64,000 nt of DNA, taken from NCBI GenBank assembly GCA_032718865.1, contig JALUTQ010000007.1, positions 1,116,001-1,180,000 of the forward strand, read 5' to 3'. Numbering within the stretch: the stretch's first letter is position 1; every line of letters begins with the position of its first letter. Source of the stretch: Tilletia caries. Taxonomy: Eukaryota > Basidiomycota > Exobasidiomycetes > Tilletiales > Tilletiaceae. The notes beneath the pieces were generated by a model, which was given only the letters and a program-made list of their open reading frames with translations, ran no database searches and had not been told where the DNA came from. Made by a program: the position numbers and the translations under genes. Positions 1-9,607 of the stretch are shown here, in pieces.

Positions 1-2081
1 TGTTCCTGGGTGATGCCGAGCGCGAAGAGTCGAGTGCGCGTGAAGCGTGAAGGAGCCGGGGCCGCCTGCTGTTTGTGCGGGTGCCTTGTTGACTGTTGAT
101 GCGGGGTGAGACCGGTGAGAATGAATGGATTTCCGGAAAGAGTCCAAGCGGGCAGATTGCAGAATCAACAAGAAGAAGATTCAAGCTGCTGGGGCGAGAA
201 GGAAATGAGAAGAGCGAGGAGGAGGAGGGATTACCTCGATGGATGTGGACGGGGGTCGGGGTGGTGGTCGTGTTCAGGGTGGTGGGTGTGTCCAGAAATC
301 AGATCCTGCCCTCAGTGCTTCAGAAGAGATGCATGCAACTTGCGATTGAGAGCTGATTGAGAAAGGAAAGGAATGTCTAGCCTCCAGCCTCCAGCCTCCA
401 GGCCGCACCTCAAACAGTTAGAACAATGGGTGGGTCGCAAATCGCAAGCGCAACTCGCAGCGTGGCGGCGGGGCAGCGGGCATCCGGGAGCCGAGGGGGG
501 AAGGGGGGCCCCGGGCCCCAAGGGAAGGCACTACTCTTCGGAAAATCCTGAAGTAAAGAAAACTCGTCCCTTTTTCTTTCTGTATCTCTCTCTCTCTCTC
601 TCCCCCCATCGCTCGTCCAAGCCCACAGCGAGTCTTCTTTTGCCCGTGCCTGCAGCGGGCGCGGCGCGAGGGCCTCACTCAGAAGATAATCAACATGAGC
701 GGCGTTTGGCATACCGATTACAGAAAGAAGAAGAATACGCCTCTCGCCGTCTGCGCTCCCGCGTCCCCAACGCCCCAACCCACGTCCCCGACCCCCGTCG
801 GCCGTCTCCCGTGTGTTATTCACTGTAATATTCACTCCCGGCATCGTCGATCATCGAGACCGCCCCCAAAGATTGACATATATATGTATAGAGAGGTGCC
901 CCATCCGCGCTTACCCTCGAGCTACTCTCTCGGTCCATCGTCCGTCCCTTTCTCACCCACCAGTCCACCACACGGAAATGTACTCGCTAACATTATTGCC
1001 TCACACCCCGCCTCTATCTCACATCTCAGCCCTTTCCGCCGCCTCCTACTGACAAGTGTAGTACATAGTGCTGTCTGGCTATACTCTTCTTTAATAGATT
1101 GTGCTCCTTTGCATGCATTCAGACGAGCATTACAACATATCCGCGCATCCGCACTTCCGCCCCGACAGCATTAGATTGACTTGGCTCGCTCTTCCCACAC
1201 AATAATCATAGTGAAAAGAACATTGTATATGTATATAGGAAATACATACGTCGTGTGCTCTATCTGAACGAGAATATCCACTACATCGACTCCCTTTCTC
1301 CCTCCCCCCTACCTCGGCCCTCCCTGGCTGCCACGACCTACATCGTCTCCCTCCGGCCTCCGCTGCCCTTTTTGGCTCTATCTTGCAACTCCTTGTGATA
1401 AGTGGTTAAGAACTCACAAGTCGACCCTGAGCGCCTCAACACTTCATGCATGCATCATCGCCTCAGCAAGCTCCACGCCGCCGAGAGCACGAGAGTTCCC
1501 ACCAAAGAAAGTCAGAATCAGGTTCAACTTCTACCAAAAGTCCAAAACCTAGCACCTCGACTTGCCTTTTAGCACAGAGTCAAAATCCCAGCGCAAGGAG
1601 GTGGGGAGGAGGCGGAAGAACAGATTACTTGATGCTCCACCTCGGATTGGCCTGTACTACATACTCTCTGATATCTGATATCTGATGCCTCTCTGCTTGG
1701 GACCATGCGTATAGGCGGACTCTTGCTTCAGCATCAAACTCAGCATGTCTGTCCATGCGTGGGTTGAGAATTGAGAATTGAGATGCATAACTGTGATTAC
1801 GTAATGACTTTTGAAACCTTATATATCATGCTTGAGACTGACGCCCCCTGGGTCTGAGCAGTCTCAGCGTCCCATGTGTTTTAACGAGGAGGAGCAGCCA
1901 AGCCACGTGACTTGGGCCTGGCACGTGCACACTTGGTTTCGAATCGGGCCTTGCTGAAATGAATCGAGGAACGAACGGAAGGGCTCGCCCTGAATTGAAG
2001 GAAGGGGGTTGCAACTTGCAGCGCGCGTCCAACAATCCGATTGCAGCGACGCAACCTCGGGACAGCACAACGCAAAAGGCC
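1..2081. other. Intergenic region, no gene supported
   Basis: Open frames here are short, overlap each other on both strands and carry no family motif. The stretch holds a (CT)n run near 584-602 and a short repeat of CCTCCAG units near 379-401. From about 900 to 1330 it is pyrimidine-rich, like the other spacers in this window. The last hundred bases or so before 2082 presumably contain the promoter and 5' UTR of the Vtc1-like gene, but I see no clear core promoter motif. Confidence 0.6.
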
Positions 2082-2949
2082 ATGAGCTCCTCTTCCGCCG
2101 CTGCCGATCACCTTGCGCACCCCTCGGAGCGGGGCACGCTCCAGCTCGCCTTCCGCCGATCCGTCGTGGCCCTCCAGTCCGTGTTTGGGGGTGGGCACGC
2201 GGACTCGGAGGCTCACCGCGCCGAGCGGGAACCTCTTCTCGAAGGGAACGGTAACAGCGCGCTCGGTGCTGAGCAGGGCTATGGAAGTGTGCTGGATCTG
2301 CCTCCGGAGCGACGGGTGCCTAAGCCGAAGGCGGTGATCAGCCCTCTGCGAGTCGAAGCCAAGGTCTGGTTCGCTAACGAGGTAAGTTGTGCTTCCGGCC
2401 TCTATGCTCCGCGCCGCGCTGCGCCTCGCCTGATTCTGACCGAATGTCCTTCTGCTCGCCATATCAACCCCATCGCAAATCCGACAGCGAACATGGATAT
2501 CCTGGTTGCGCGTATCAGTCCTGATCGGATCCTTCGCACTGGCCCTACTCAACTCGAGCTCGTTCTTCGAGCACCACAAGCTGCCAGACAACCCGATCGA
2601 CGAGCCAGGACCAGCGTTCCCGCCAAAAAACCCTCAAGGACTGGGCCCGGGGACGATCAAGGCGTTTGGATTCCTCTACGCTGTTATTGCGCTGGCTACG
2701 CTCTCATGGGGCCTGTTCAGCTACCAGCGTCGGGTCACTCTGATCAAGGCCAAGTACGGCGGTCACCTCGGTGAGTGATCGATTGGATGGTGTTTTTGGA
2801 AGCTGAGAGTGCTGATCTTGCTACCCTTGCTACCCTTTGCAGACGATCTTTGGGGCCCTCCCCTGATCTGTGCTGCTCTGTTCGTTGCGGTGCTGCTCAA
2901 CTTTATTGTCCGGGTGCAACAATTCAACCTGGAGTCCGCAGCTCCTTGA
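2082..2949 (+). CDS. Vacuolar transporter chaperone Vtc1-like protein (DUF202)
   Basis: Three exons, 2082-2381, 2488-2770 and 2843-2949, give 229 residues. The first splice joins ...VWFANE to RTWISWLRVSVLIG, rebuilding the VEAKVWFANERTWISWL signature of the Vtc1/DUF202 family. Three hydrophobic segments follow: around SVLIGSFALALL, then FGFLYAVIALATLSWGLF, and the third exon's PLICAALFVAVLLNFIV. Known Vtc1 is a small three-helix membrane subunit of the vacuolar polyphosphate polymerase (VTC) complex, which makes and translocates polyphosphate. Yeast Vtc1 is about 129 residues. The extra roughly 80 residues here form a polar N-terminal extension with an EPLLEGN motif. The start is the ATG at 2082, in frame with the domain and following a run of stops in other frames. 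Both introns are GT...AG, 106 and 72 nt. A different DUF202 protein is possible but less likely. Confidence 0.85.
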
Positions 2950-3439
2950 GGAGTTCTGGCCGAATCTCAGCAATTTCTTGGTTGACAAGTTGTACAGCAA
3001 GCCCTGTGTAATCAATAGGACTGCATTTCTCTCTGAATTATGACCCTGCCGGCTGCCTGTGGTGCTTTTGAGGTTCGGGCAGTGTCGGGCAGCGTCGGTA
3101 GCGATGATTTCGTTCCATGCGGACCGAGAGAAGAAAGGCAAGGCCTGGCGGAGCGTGTGTGCAGTGCGTGCAGCGTGGAGCGGCAAGCAGCGGGAAGCAA
3201 TTGCTGGCCGGGGTCTTTGGAGAGTCTGATTCATATTGCAGTATGACTGACTCAGGAGGCGCTTATTGGGGGATGTGCGGTGATGTGCTGTGTGCTTGCT
3301 TGAAGTTGAAAAGTTTGTGACACGCGCCAACATTTGGGCCGACTTTGCGCGACGCGCCGAGCGAGAGGCCATCAAAATATTTTACACTCGGCAGCCGGCA
3401 CTCAGCATCGCATCCGCATCCACGCCGCGTACGACGATC

Positions 3440-3504
<65 letters not shown>

Positions 3505-3565
3505 GCAAGCAGGCAAGCAGTACAAGCAAGCAGCGCATCCGCATCCATCCGCAGTTCAGAATACC
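2950..3565. other. Spacer and 5' leader of the RRM gene
   Basis: Between the Vtc1-like stop and the chosen ATG of the RRM gene. It contains the 3' end of the upstream gene, an imperfect TGCAGTGCGTGCAGCGTGGAGCGG stretch near 3160 and the GCAA tetranucleotide tract at 3441-3530. The frame of the RRM gene is open back to about 3290, so an upstream non-canonical or spliced start cannot be excluded. Confidence 0.5.
3441..3530 (+). repeat. (GCAA)n tetranucleotide microsatellite
   Basis: A run of GCAA units from 3441, perfect to about 3500 and then mixed with GCAG units to about 3530. The unit length is four, so all three forward frames read the same repeating tetrapeptide (K-Q-A-S in rotation) with no stop. 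It lies about 40 bp upstream of the ATG I chose for the RRM protein, hence most likely in the 5' UTR. If translation began upstream it would encode a KQAS tract. Confidence 0.9.
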
Positions 3566-3841
3566 ATGTACGCAGCAGGGCCGTCGCCACCGGGAGTCCA
3601 CAGCATGGATGCCCTCGCCCGCGCACTCCCGCCCTTCGACCCCAGCCTCGCAGCCTTTCTCGACTACGGCATGCCGCCCCCGCCGCCGCCGCCGCCCGGT
3701 CGATATGGCCCGTCTGCGCCCGGCGCATTACCACCGCAACCATCACAGCACCAGCAGCAGCAGCAACAGCAGCAGCACCAGCAACAACAGCATCAGCTAC
3801 AACATCAGCATCAACTACAACATCAGCTTCAGCTTCAGCTT

Positions 3842-3879
<38 letters not shown>

Positions 3880-5614
3880 ACATCAACATCAACATCAACA
3901 TCAACATCAACATCAACATCCGGGATACGCGCTCCAGCGCCCATCCTCGTCCGCAGGCCGCGCCCTGGCTGGCGCACTCGCAGGGCCAGCCTTCATGGGT
4001 CTTGCCGTCGCCGGTGGCAGTGCCCTCATGGGAGGCCCGGGCCAATACGGTGCGGCACACTCGGCCGGCATCGGATCCAATACACCACACGGACACGAGG
4101 AGATCACAACCATCTTTATCGTCGGCTTCCCAGACGATATGACCGAGCGCGAACTCAACAACATGTTCCTCTTCGCACGTGGCTTCGAGGCTGCCACCCT
4201 CAAAGTACCCGCAGCCATCTCCAATCCAGGCGCGGCAGGCGGGCCTTACAACATCGTCAATCTCCAAGGACCCGGCACAACCGGTCAGGACTTGGCCTTC
4301 GGACCCGGCGGATATGCCGATCACGAACTTTTCTCTCCCCAGTTCGGTGGACCCAATTCAGCAGGCCTTGGACCCAAGAACCTCAAGAACATCATTGGAT
4401 TCGCCAAGTTCCGCACCAGAGCAGAGGCGCTAGCAGCACGCGATGCGTTAAATGGTCGGAAAATCGATGCCGAGCGCGGATGTGTCGTGAAAACAGAGAT
4501 GGCCAAGAAGAACTTGCACACTAAGCAACGCGTCCCCGGACAGGCCCCACCAACAAATCCTCCATCCAAGTCCAGCTCACCACCCACATCCGCTCGCCTA
4601 GAGTGGACACAGAATGCCGGGCCCCCCACAGGTCCTCACATGCTACCACCCCGATTCAACCCTTTCGAGGAGCATCCACAGCGAAACAACATGCGCGAGG
4701 GTCCACCGAATCCATCATACCCTCCCTCGATGCTCGACATGGATTCCTATCCAAATCCTCCTGCCTCCAAGCCTAACTCACCACCCATTCCGAACCGGCC
4801 AGAATGGACACAGAATGGCGGTCCGACACACACATTACCGCCTCGGTTCAACCCATTCGAGGAGCATCCGCAGCGGTCCAGCATGCGTGAGGGCCCACCG
4901 AATCCACCATACACTCCCGCACCGAATCCACCGTACACTCCCGCAATCCTCGACATGGACGCCCTTAGCTTCATCGAGAACTCGTCCTACCAACGCGGCT
5001 ACAACGGTGGTCATGACCATGGACGCCTCCATGGCACTTTTGAAGGTCGACAGGTGGGCCGGGAGAAAGGGTACGAGATGTGGGACGAAGTTGGTTACTA
5101 CGAGGGTGTAGCACAATTCTGGCAGCAGGCATTAGAGCAAGCGCCGAAGGAACTATCTGCAAAGTGAGTTAACCCGCGATGTGTGTATGCTTCTGTATGC
5201 GAAAATCAAGGCTTCTGACACTGCGTTCTCTACAGTAACCGAATGCTTGATCGCCAACGCCTCAATCTGAGCGAGCTTCAAAAGCTCATTACCGCTTTCC
5301 CTCAAGTGAATCGTCATAGCGAAGACGGCGGCGATGGCTTCCCTCCCAACGGCAATCAGTGGTCCGAAGACCCACTCCTCAAAGACTCATCCTCGCTCGA
5401 CATTACCGCGCTTCTCAAGCAAATCCGCACAAGATTCAAGATCACAGCCTCGCTCCTCGGCATACCACCCAAGTTTCAGAACCATGAACCGGACAACAAC
5501 ACCAGTCCGGGATCGACGCAGGGCCAACAAGGATCGGGTGCTGGATTGCCATCGGGACGGGCGCATCAGCTTCCTGGTGGGCAAGTCGTCGATACCAATC
5601 AACTATGGTTCTGA
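3566..5614 (+). CDS. RRM RNA-binding protein (Whi3/Scw1-like), polyQ/H-rich
   Basis: Two exons, 3566-5163 and 5236-5614, encode 658 residues; the intron starts GTGAGTT and ends TACAG. One RNA-recognition motif runs from about residue 178 to 315. It starts TTIFIVGFPDDM (RNP2-like) and ends with IIGFAKFRTRAEALAARDAL (RNP1 helix region), interrupted by a Gly/Pro-rich loop of about 60 residues. This resembles the N-terminal RRM of fungal Whi3/Scw1/Csx1-type mRNA-binding regulators of cell cycle and cell wall integrity. Residues about 61-118 are a Gln/His tract (QQQ... then HQHQ). The C-terminal half is Pro-rich and has two near-identical blocks of the form LPPRFNPFEEHPQR, suggesting an internal duplication. 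Scw1-like proteins usually carry a second RRM beginning near NTLYVGNLP; I cannot find one here, so orthology is uncertain. The ATG at 3566 is preferred because it directly precedes typical N-terminal sequence. Confidence 0.8.
3745..3920 (+). repeat. CAG/CAA and CAT/CAA tracts encoding polyGln/His
   Basis: Inside the RRM gene. The first half is CAG/CAA mixtures reading poly-Gln with scattered His and Leu, then a purer CAACAG run near 3845-3880, then CATCAA units near 3880-3920 reading His-Gln repeats. The codon mixture keeps Gln while reducing pure trinucleotide identity. Such tracts in Whi3-type proteins drive condensation in other fungi; a role here is inference. Confidence 0.85.
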
Positions 5615-6209
5615 TTGGACTCTTCTGCCCGCACCTGCGCCTGATTTACCTCCCCCGTATCATTTTCTGTTTCTTTCGAACCTCTCGGCAGGACAATCCC
5701 TTCGACCATACCTCCCAACTTTACGCGTCCAACTCGCTAGCGTCCCTTCCGACACGTGAACGGACATGCCCTTGTACTGTTATTTACCCAACCCCAAGAC
5801 AACAACAACCAACCAACAAACAAACAAACATACTACCCGCCCGCCACACACACGCTCCCATCTTTTTGCCATCATCGACCTTTTTTTTTTGTTTCCGGCC
5901 AGCCAAGATCACCTTCTTCTTTCCAAGTTCAAGCACACACACCCACAACAACACGCACCAATATCAAGCCCAGCCCACACCCCCACTATACACAATAAGC
6001 AGACTCACCAAATATCTCACGAGGGACCCTGTACCATCTTAACCCCAGCATGAATACGCTCTGTTTACCCTTTCTCTTCCTTCTTTTTGCCCCATTCATT
6101 CCAATTTCACAAGGTCCATTGTCTCGTCCATTCTGTCCAGTGTTCGCCGCTCCCCTTGGGAAGCGTCAAATCGATTGCCTGCACGCATGTCTGAATGACT
6201 CTTACTGGC
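5615..6209. other. Convergent 3' spacer
   Basis: Lies between the RRM gene (+) and the acyl-CoA synthetase (-), which are convergent. C/A-rich with runs such as AACAACAACCAACCAACAAACAAAC near 5800 and CACACACACCC near 5935. No frame shows family motifs. It most likely holds the two 3' UTRs. Confidence 0.5.
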
Positions 6210-9204
6210 TCACGAACGGCTCGGGCTCGCGACGTGTCCAATGCTCCTGGCATGGAGGTCACGGGCCCAGGCGCGCAAGATCACCTGTGGGAGGGAAGGA
6301 GGGGCAAAGAGGACAATGTTAGAAACGATCCCATGCGAATGACAACAGTGGGGGTCGCAAACCACCCACGTTCTGGACTTTGCCCGACGCTGGCGATCCG
6401 CAAGGGACGAAGAGGGGGCCAAAATGTGGATCAGCAAGTGCATCCCTTCTTTCCATTCCGTCTCCATACAGTTAGCTAGCCTCCCTCCCGGCTCGTGCGT
6501 ATCTTAACTTACCAGTCTTGGGCAGCTCAGCCTCGACCCCATCTTCGCCGAGGATCCAGATCCAGTCCGGCGCACTCTGGTGCGAAAGGCGAGATCGGAC
6601 CTATGTACCAAATCAGGCCAGCCAGCCAGGTGGGAGAAAGAAATCATAATCAGGGAATCGTTAGAGGCAAGGAGTCGATGGTGGACCAGGCCTTGTAACT
6701 CACATGCTCTCTGATCTGCTCGCGAAGCTCTTGCGCGTCTTTGCTCTCGTGCTCGTCGGCCCTCTTGATAAACGCTCCAACCGTCTGTTTGAAAATGCGT
6801 AGGAGGCAGCAGGTTTGCTTCTACCATGTACAGCAAACTCTCTAGTTCTAGCCAGACTGCTCACCTCCCCAAGTCGCTCGTGCGGGACTGCAACGACGGC
6901 CGATTGACCGACGCCAGGCACTGATTCGATGCAGCTTTGAGAAGATGTATATGTCAGTGCGCCGATCATGAGTAGCGCCTCTGTTTCCTTTTTCACTCAC
7001 TTGCAAATGGTGGCAGGGAAGAGATCTGCAGATGTGGGCGTGAGCATTTCTGCATTCGCACGCTCCTCGCTTCACTACCTGAAATGCTGTACTCACTTTC
7101 GCCTCCTCGAATGATCACGTCCTTGCACCTCCCCACGATCCTGACCCAGCCCTGCTCGTCCACTGTTGTACAGTGAGAGTCGGGACGGAAGCTAAAAGGT
7201 GAGTAGAGATTGAACTATGCACACAGGAACATCGGGAAGCACATGTTATACTCAACTCGTTGCCATATCTCCCGTCCGCATCCAGACGATACCAGGTTCG
7301 TCGGAATGCTCGCACATGACCTCGCTCGTCCGCTCCGGGTCGTTATAATATCCATCCATCAAGAGGTACCCGGAGGTACACAGCTCGCCAGGCGTGTTGA
7401 CCGGAAGCGGCGTACCCTTCTCGACGTCTACTCCATCATCATCATGATCGTCAGGCGCGGACGACGTCGGCTCGTCCTGTGCAAGCCCACTGAGCGGCGC
7501 TACGATCTTCGCGCGTACATGCGGGAGCACCCGGCCCACGGTCTGCGCCTTGTTCTCGAGCGAGGTCGATACAGCGTCACCGCCGAAGCTGACAGGACTC
7601 GTCTCTGTCATCCCGTAGACTGGGGTCAGACCGGGTACGAGTTCGTCGAGTAGTCGAGACATGAGCTCGACAGGTATGCTCGCCCCGCTGATGAGTCCCG
7701 TACGAAGCGTACTGACGTCCAGGCGGCCGTCGTATAGTCCAAGTGCTGATACAGCATCGTCGTTGCCTCGGCCTCCTCCTTGCTTCTTGATGGAATGTAA
7801 CAGGTCCATGATGGAAAAGAACATGGCAGGAACACCGTGCATCGCAGTCGCTCTCTCCTCGGACACGGCCGCGAGCGTTCGAGCTGGGTCAAACGTTTCG
7901 GAAGCGTAAAGGAGACACGCGCCGTGGGTTTGGGTGGCGAGACCACCTAAGGTCAGTCCAAAACAATCTGCACATCAGAAAAGGATCGACCGTCAGTATA
8001 GGGACAAGGCGCGGATAGCATTGCCATCATCGAAGCACACTCACGGAACATTGGTGGGTTGTTGCACACAATGTCATCCGGGCTGAGAATACTCGATGAG
8101 AAAAGGGCAGCGTCAGCGGCGAACCATGTGTGTGCAAATACTCACGGATACGAACCGCAAATGCAGAACATCGCCGACGGCGATACCATTGTTGAGCATC
8201 CCATAAGTCGTCAAGGCCACGGCCTTGGGCAGTCCTGTCGTACCGCTCGTCAGCTGTAGATTGATCACGTCCTTGCTAGAAAGGGGCGTTCCGAGTTCGA
8301 CGCCGTCTTGATCCTCGCCAGCTGGAGTTTGAAGGAGCGAGCGGTAATCGATGGCCCATCCGCGGAGGGCGTCCAGCGCGTCTCCGAAACTCCAACCTGT
8401 TCGGGCTAAGATCGACGTCCGCTCCCAGCCCTCCTTCGGACTTGAAGTCAGATTATCAACGAGGACCAGATGTTCCAGTTGAGGCAAAAGGTCCGCGTTC
8501 ATCCTAATAGCGCCGGTCCCGTCCCCTCGTCGATAGGAGGAGAGGCCAGGCAGAATCTTGCCGAGGTGATCCAGATAATTGGCGTTCTTGAGACTGGGCA
8601 CGAGGACGAGGGCACGGGCTTGGACGTGCGCCAGACTTCGACCTAGCTCGTCCGGAGCATAGGCAGGGTTGAGGGGCACTAAAATGAGCCCGACTTTGGC
8701 CAGACTCCATTGCAAGGCGACGTAGGCGGACGAGTTGCCCATCAGGACGGCGACGCGATCGCCCTTGCGCAGTCCAAGTTGTCGCGCGAGGCCGATGGCA
8801 AGTGCGTCCACATGCTCATTGAGTTCGGCATAGGTCCATCGCAGACAGTCTCCGCTATAGCGAGGCTGGGCTCCACCATCGCTGTCGAGCAGGCCGTCAT
8901 GCTGCGTCGAGGGCTCATGTTTCGAGATGATGGCCGGCCTGGAGGCGTACTGACCCGCTAGCTTCTTCCAGTACGTGTACAGCGGGCTGCCAACCAGCTC
9001 GGACTCGGTGCTTCCTTCGACTCTGGAGAGCAGGCGGCCCTTGACATCCCTTCGGAAGGGTACCTGTGCCGACGACGCTTCGACTCTGGAGTACCATCGA
9101 AGGCCCGGATGCAATGGATTGCTAATAAGGCGGGATGGGGCGCCGATGAATCGTGGGAGGCGGCCTGGGCGGGAGGTAAGCGTGCTGAAGACAAGGCGAG
9201 TCAT
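6210..9204 (-). CDS. AMP-forming acyl-CoA synthetase (ACSF2-like)
   Basis: Multi-exon gene; eight introns can be placed. The N-terminus (MTRLVFSTLTSRPGRL...) is basic and Ser/Thr-rich, consistent with a mitochondrial presequence. Motifs in order are LTSGTTGLPKAVALT (P-loop), NNPPMFHCFG across a splice, YGMTETSPVSF, the junction TGDMATMDEQGWVRIVGR, KDVIIRGGEN, APDWIWILGEDG and the terminal ASGKVQNVILRAWAR, whose Lys is the family's adenylation lysine. The enzyme would activate fatty acids with ATP and CoA; order and spacing match medium-chain ACSF2-type ligases. The intron before the WVRIVGR exon uses donor GTTGAGT, and the first intron appears to use GTTCGT, because the stronger GTGAGT a few bases away breaks the frame. 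Splice sites after the P-loop exon are therefore the least certain. No C-terminal peroxisomal SKL is present; the protein ends SPSRS. No neighbour suggests a pathway. Confidence 0.85.
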
Positions 9205-9607
9205 CTCAATGGAATGCTCGTATTCACATCTGTCACGCTCCTGACGTCCCCCCTTGTATGGAAGCGGGACCGGAGCTTGTCCGGTAACGAGGCGAGGCGA
9301 GCAAGGGGGGATGAAGAAAGGGAAGGCCCGGGCATTATTTGGGTCGCAGCAAGAGACTGTACGATGCCTTCAGGAGGAACAGCAGCACGACACAGAATCC
9401 AAGTCAAGATCGAAGCCTGAGCAGGGTGAGAGAAACAAAGACAAAGACGCGTTATTTTCGAAGAGCGTAAAGCGGAGAAGCGACGAGAACGAGGACAGGT
9501 TACATGTAAATTGGGGGGGAATTGGAAGGCTTGTGTGCTTAGAACACTTCAAATTTGAATGGTAGAGTTGCTGTGGGCTAGGAATACAATGCGTGTCTTT
9601 TTGGCTT
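9205..9607. other. Promoter region of the acyl-CoA synthetase
   Basis: About 400 bp between the start of the acyl-CoA synthetase and the 3' end of the ankyrin-DIL gene, both on the minus strand. It should hold the promoter of the former and the 3' UTR of the latter. AT content rises near 9480-9560. No distinct motif was identified. Confidence 0.4.

Noticed and set aside
410..844. Minus-strand Gly/Arg-rich frame
   Set aside because: Low-complexity reading of a pyrimidine-rich spacer, with no start context, intron or family motif.
3438..3977. Long minus-strand frame rich in Val/Asp and Ala/Val dipeptides
   Set aside because: It is the reverse reading of the microsatellite and Gln/His tract of the RRM gene.
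5236..5614. Second RRM in the C-terminal exon of the RRM gene
   Set aside because: No RNP1 or RNP2 motif; the exon reads as a helical and polar tail.
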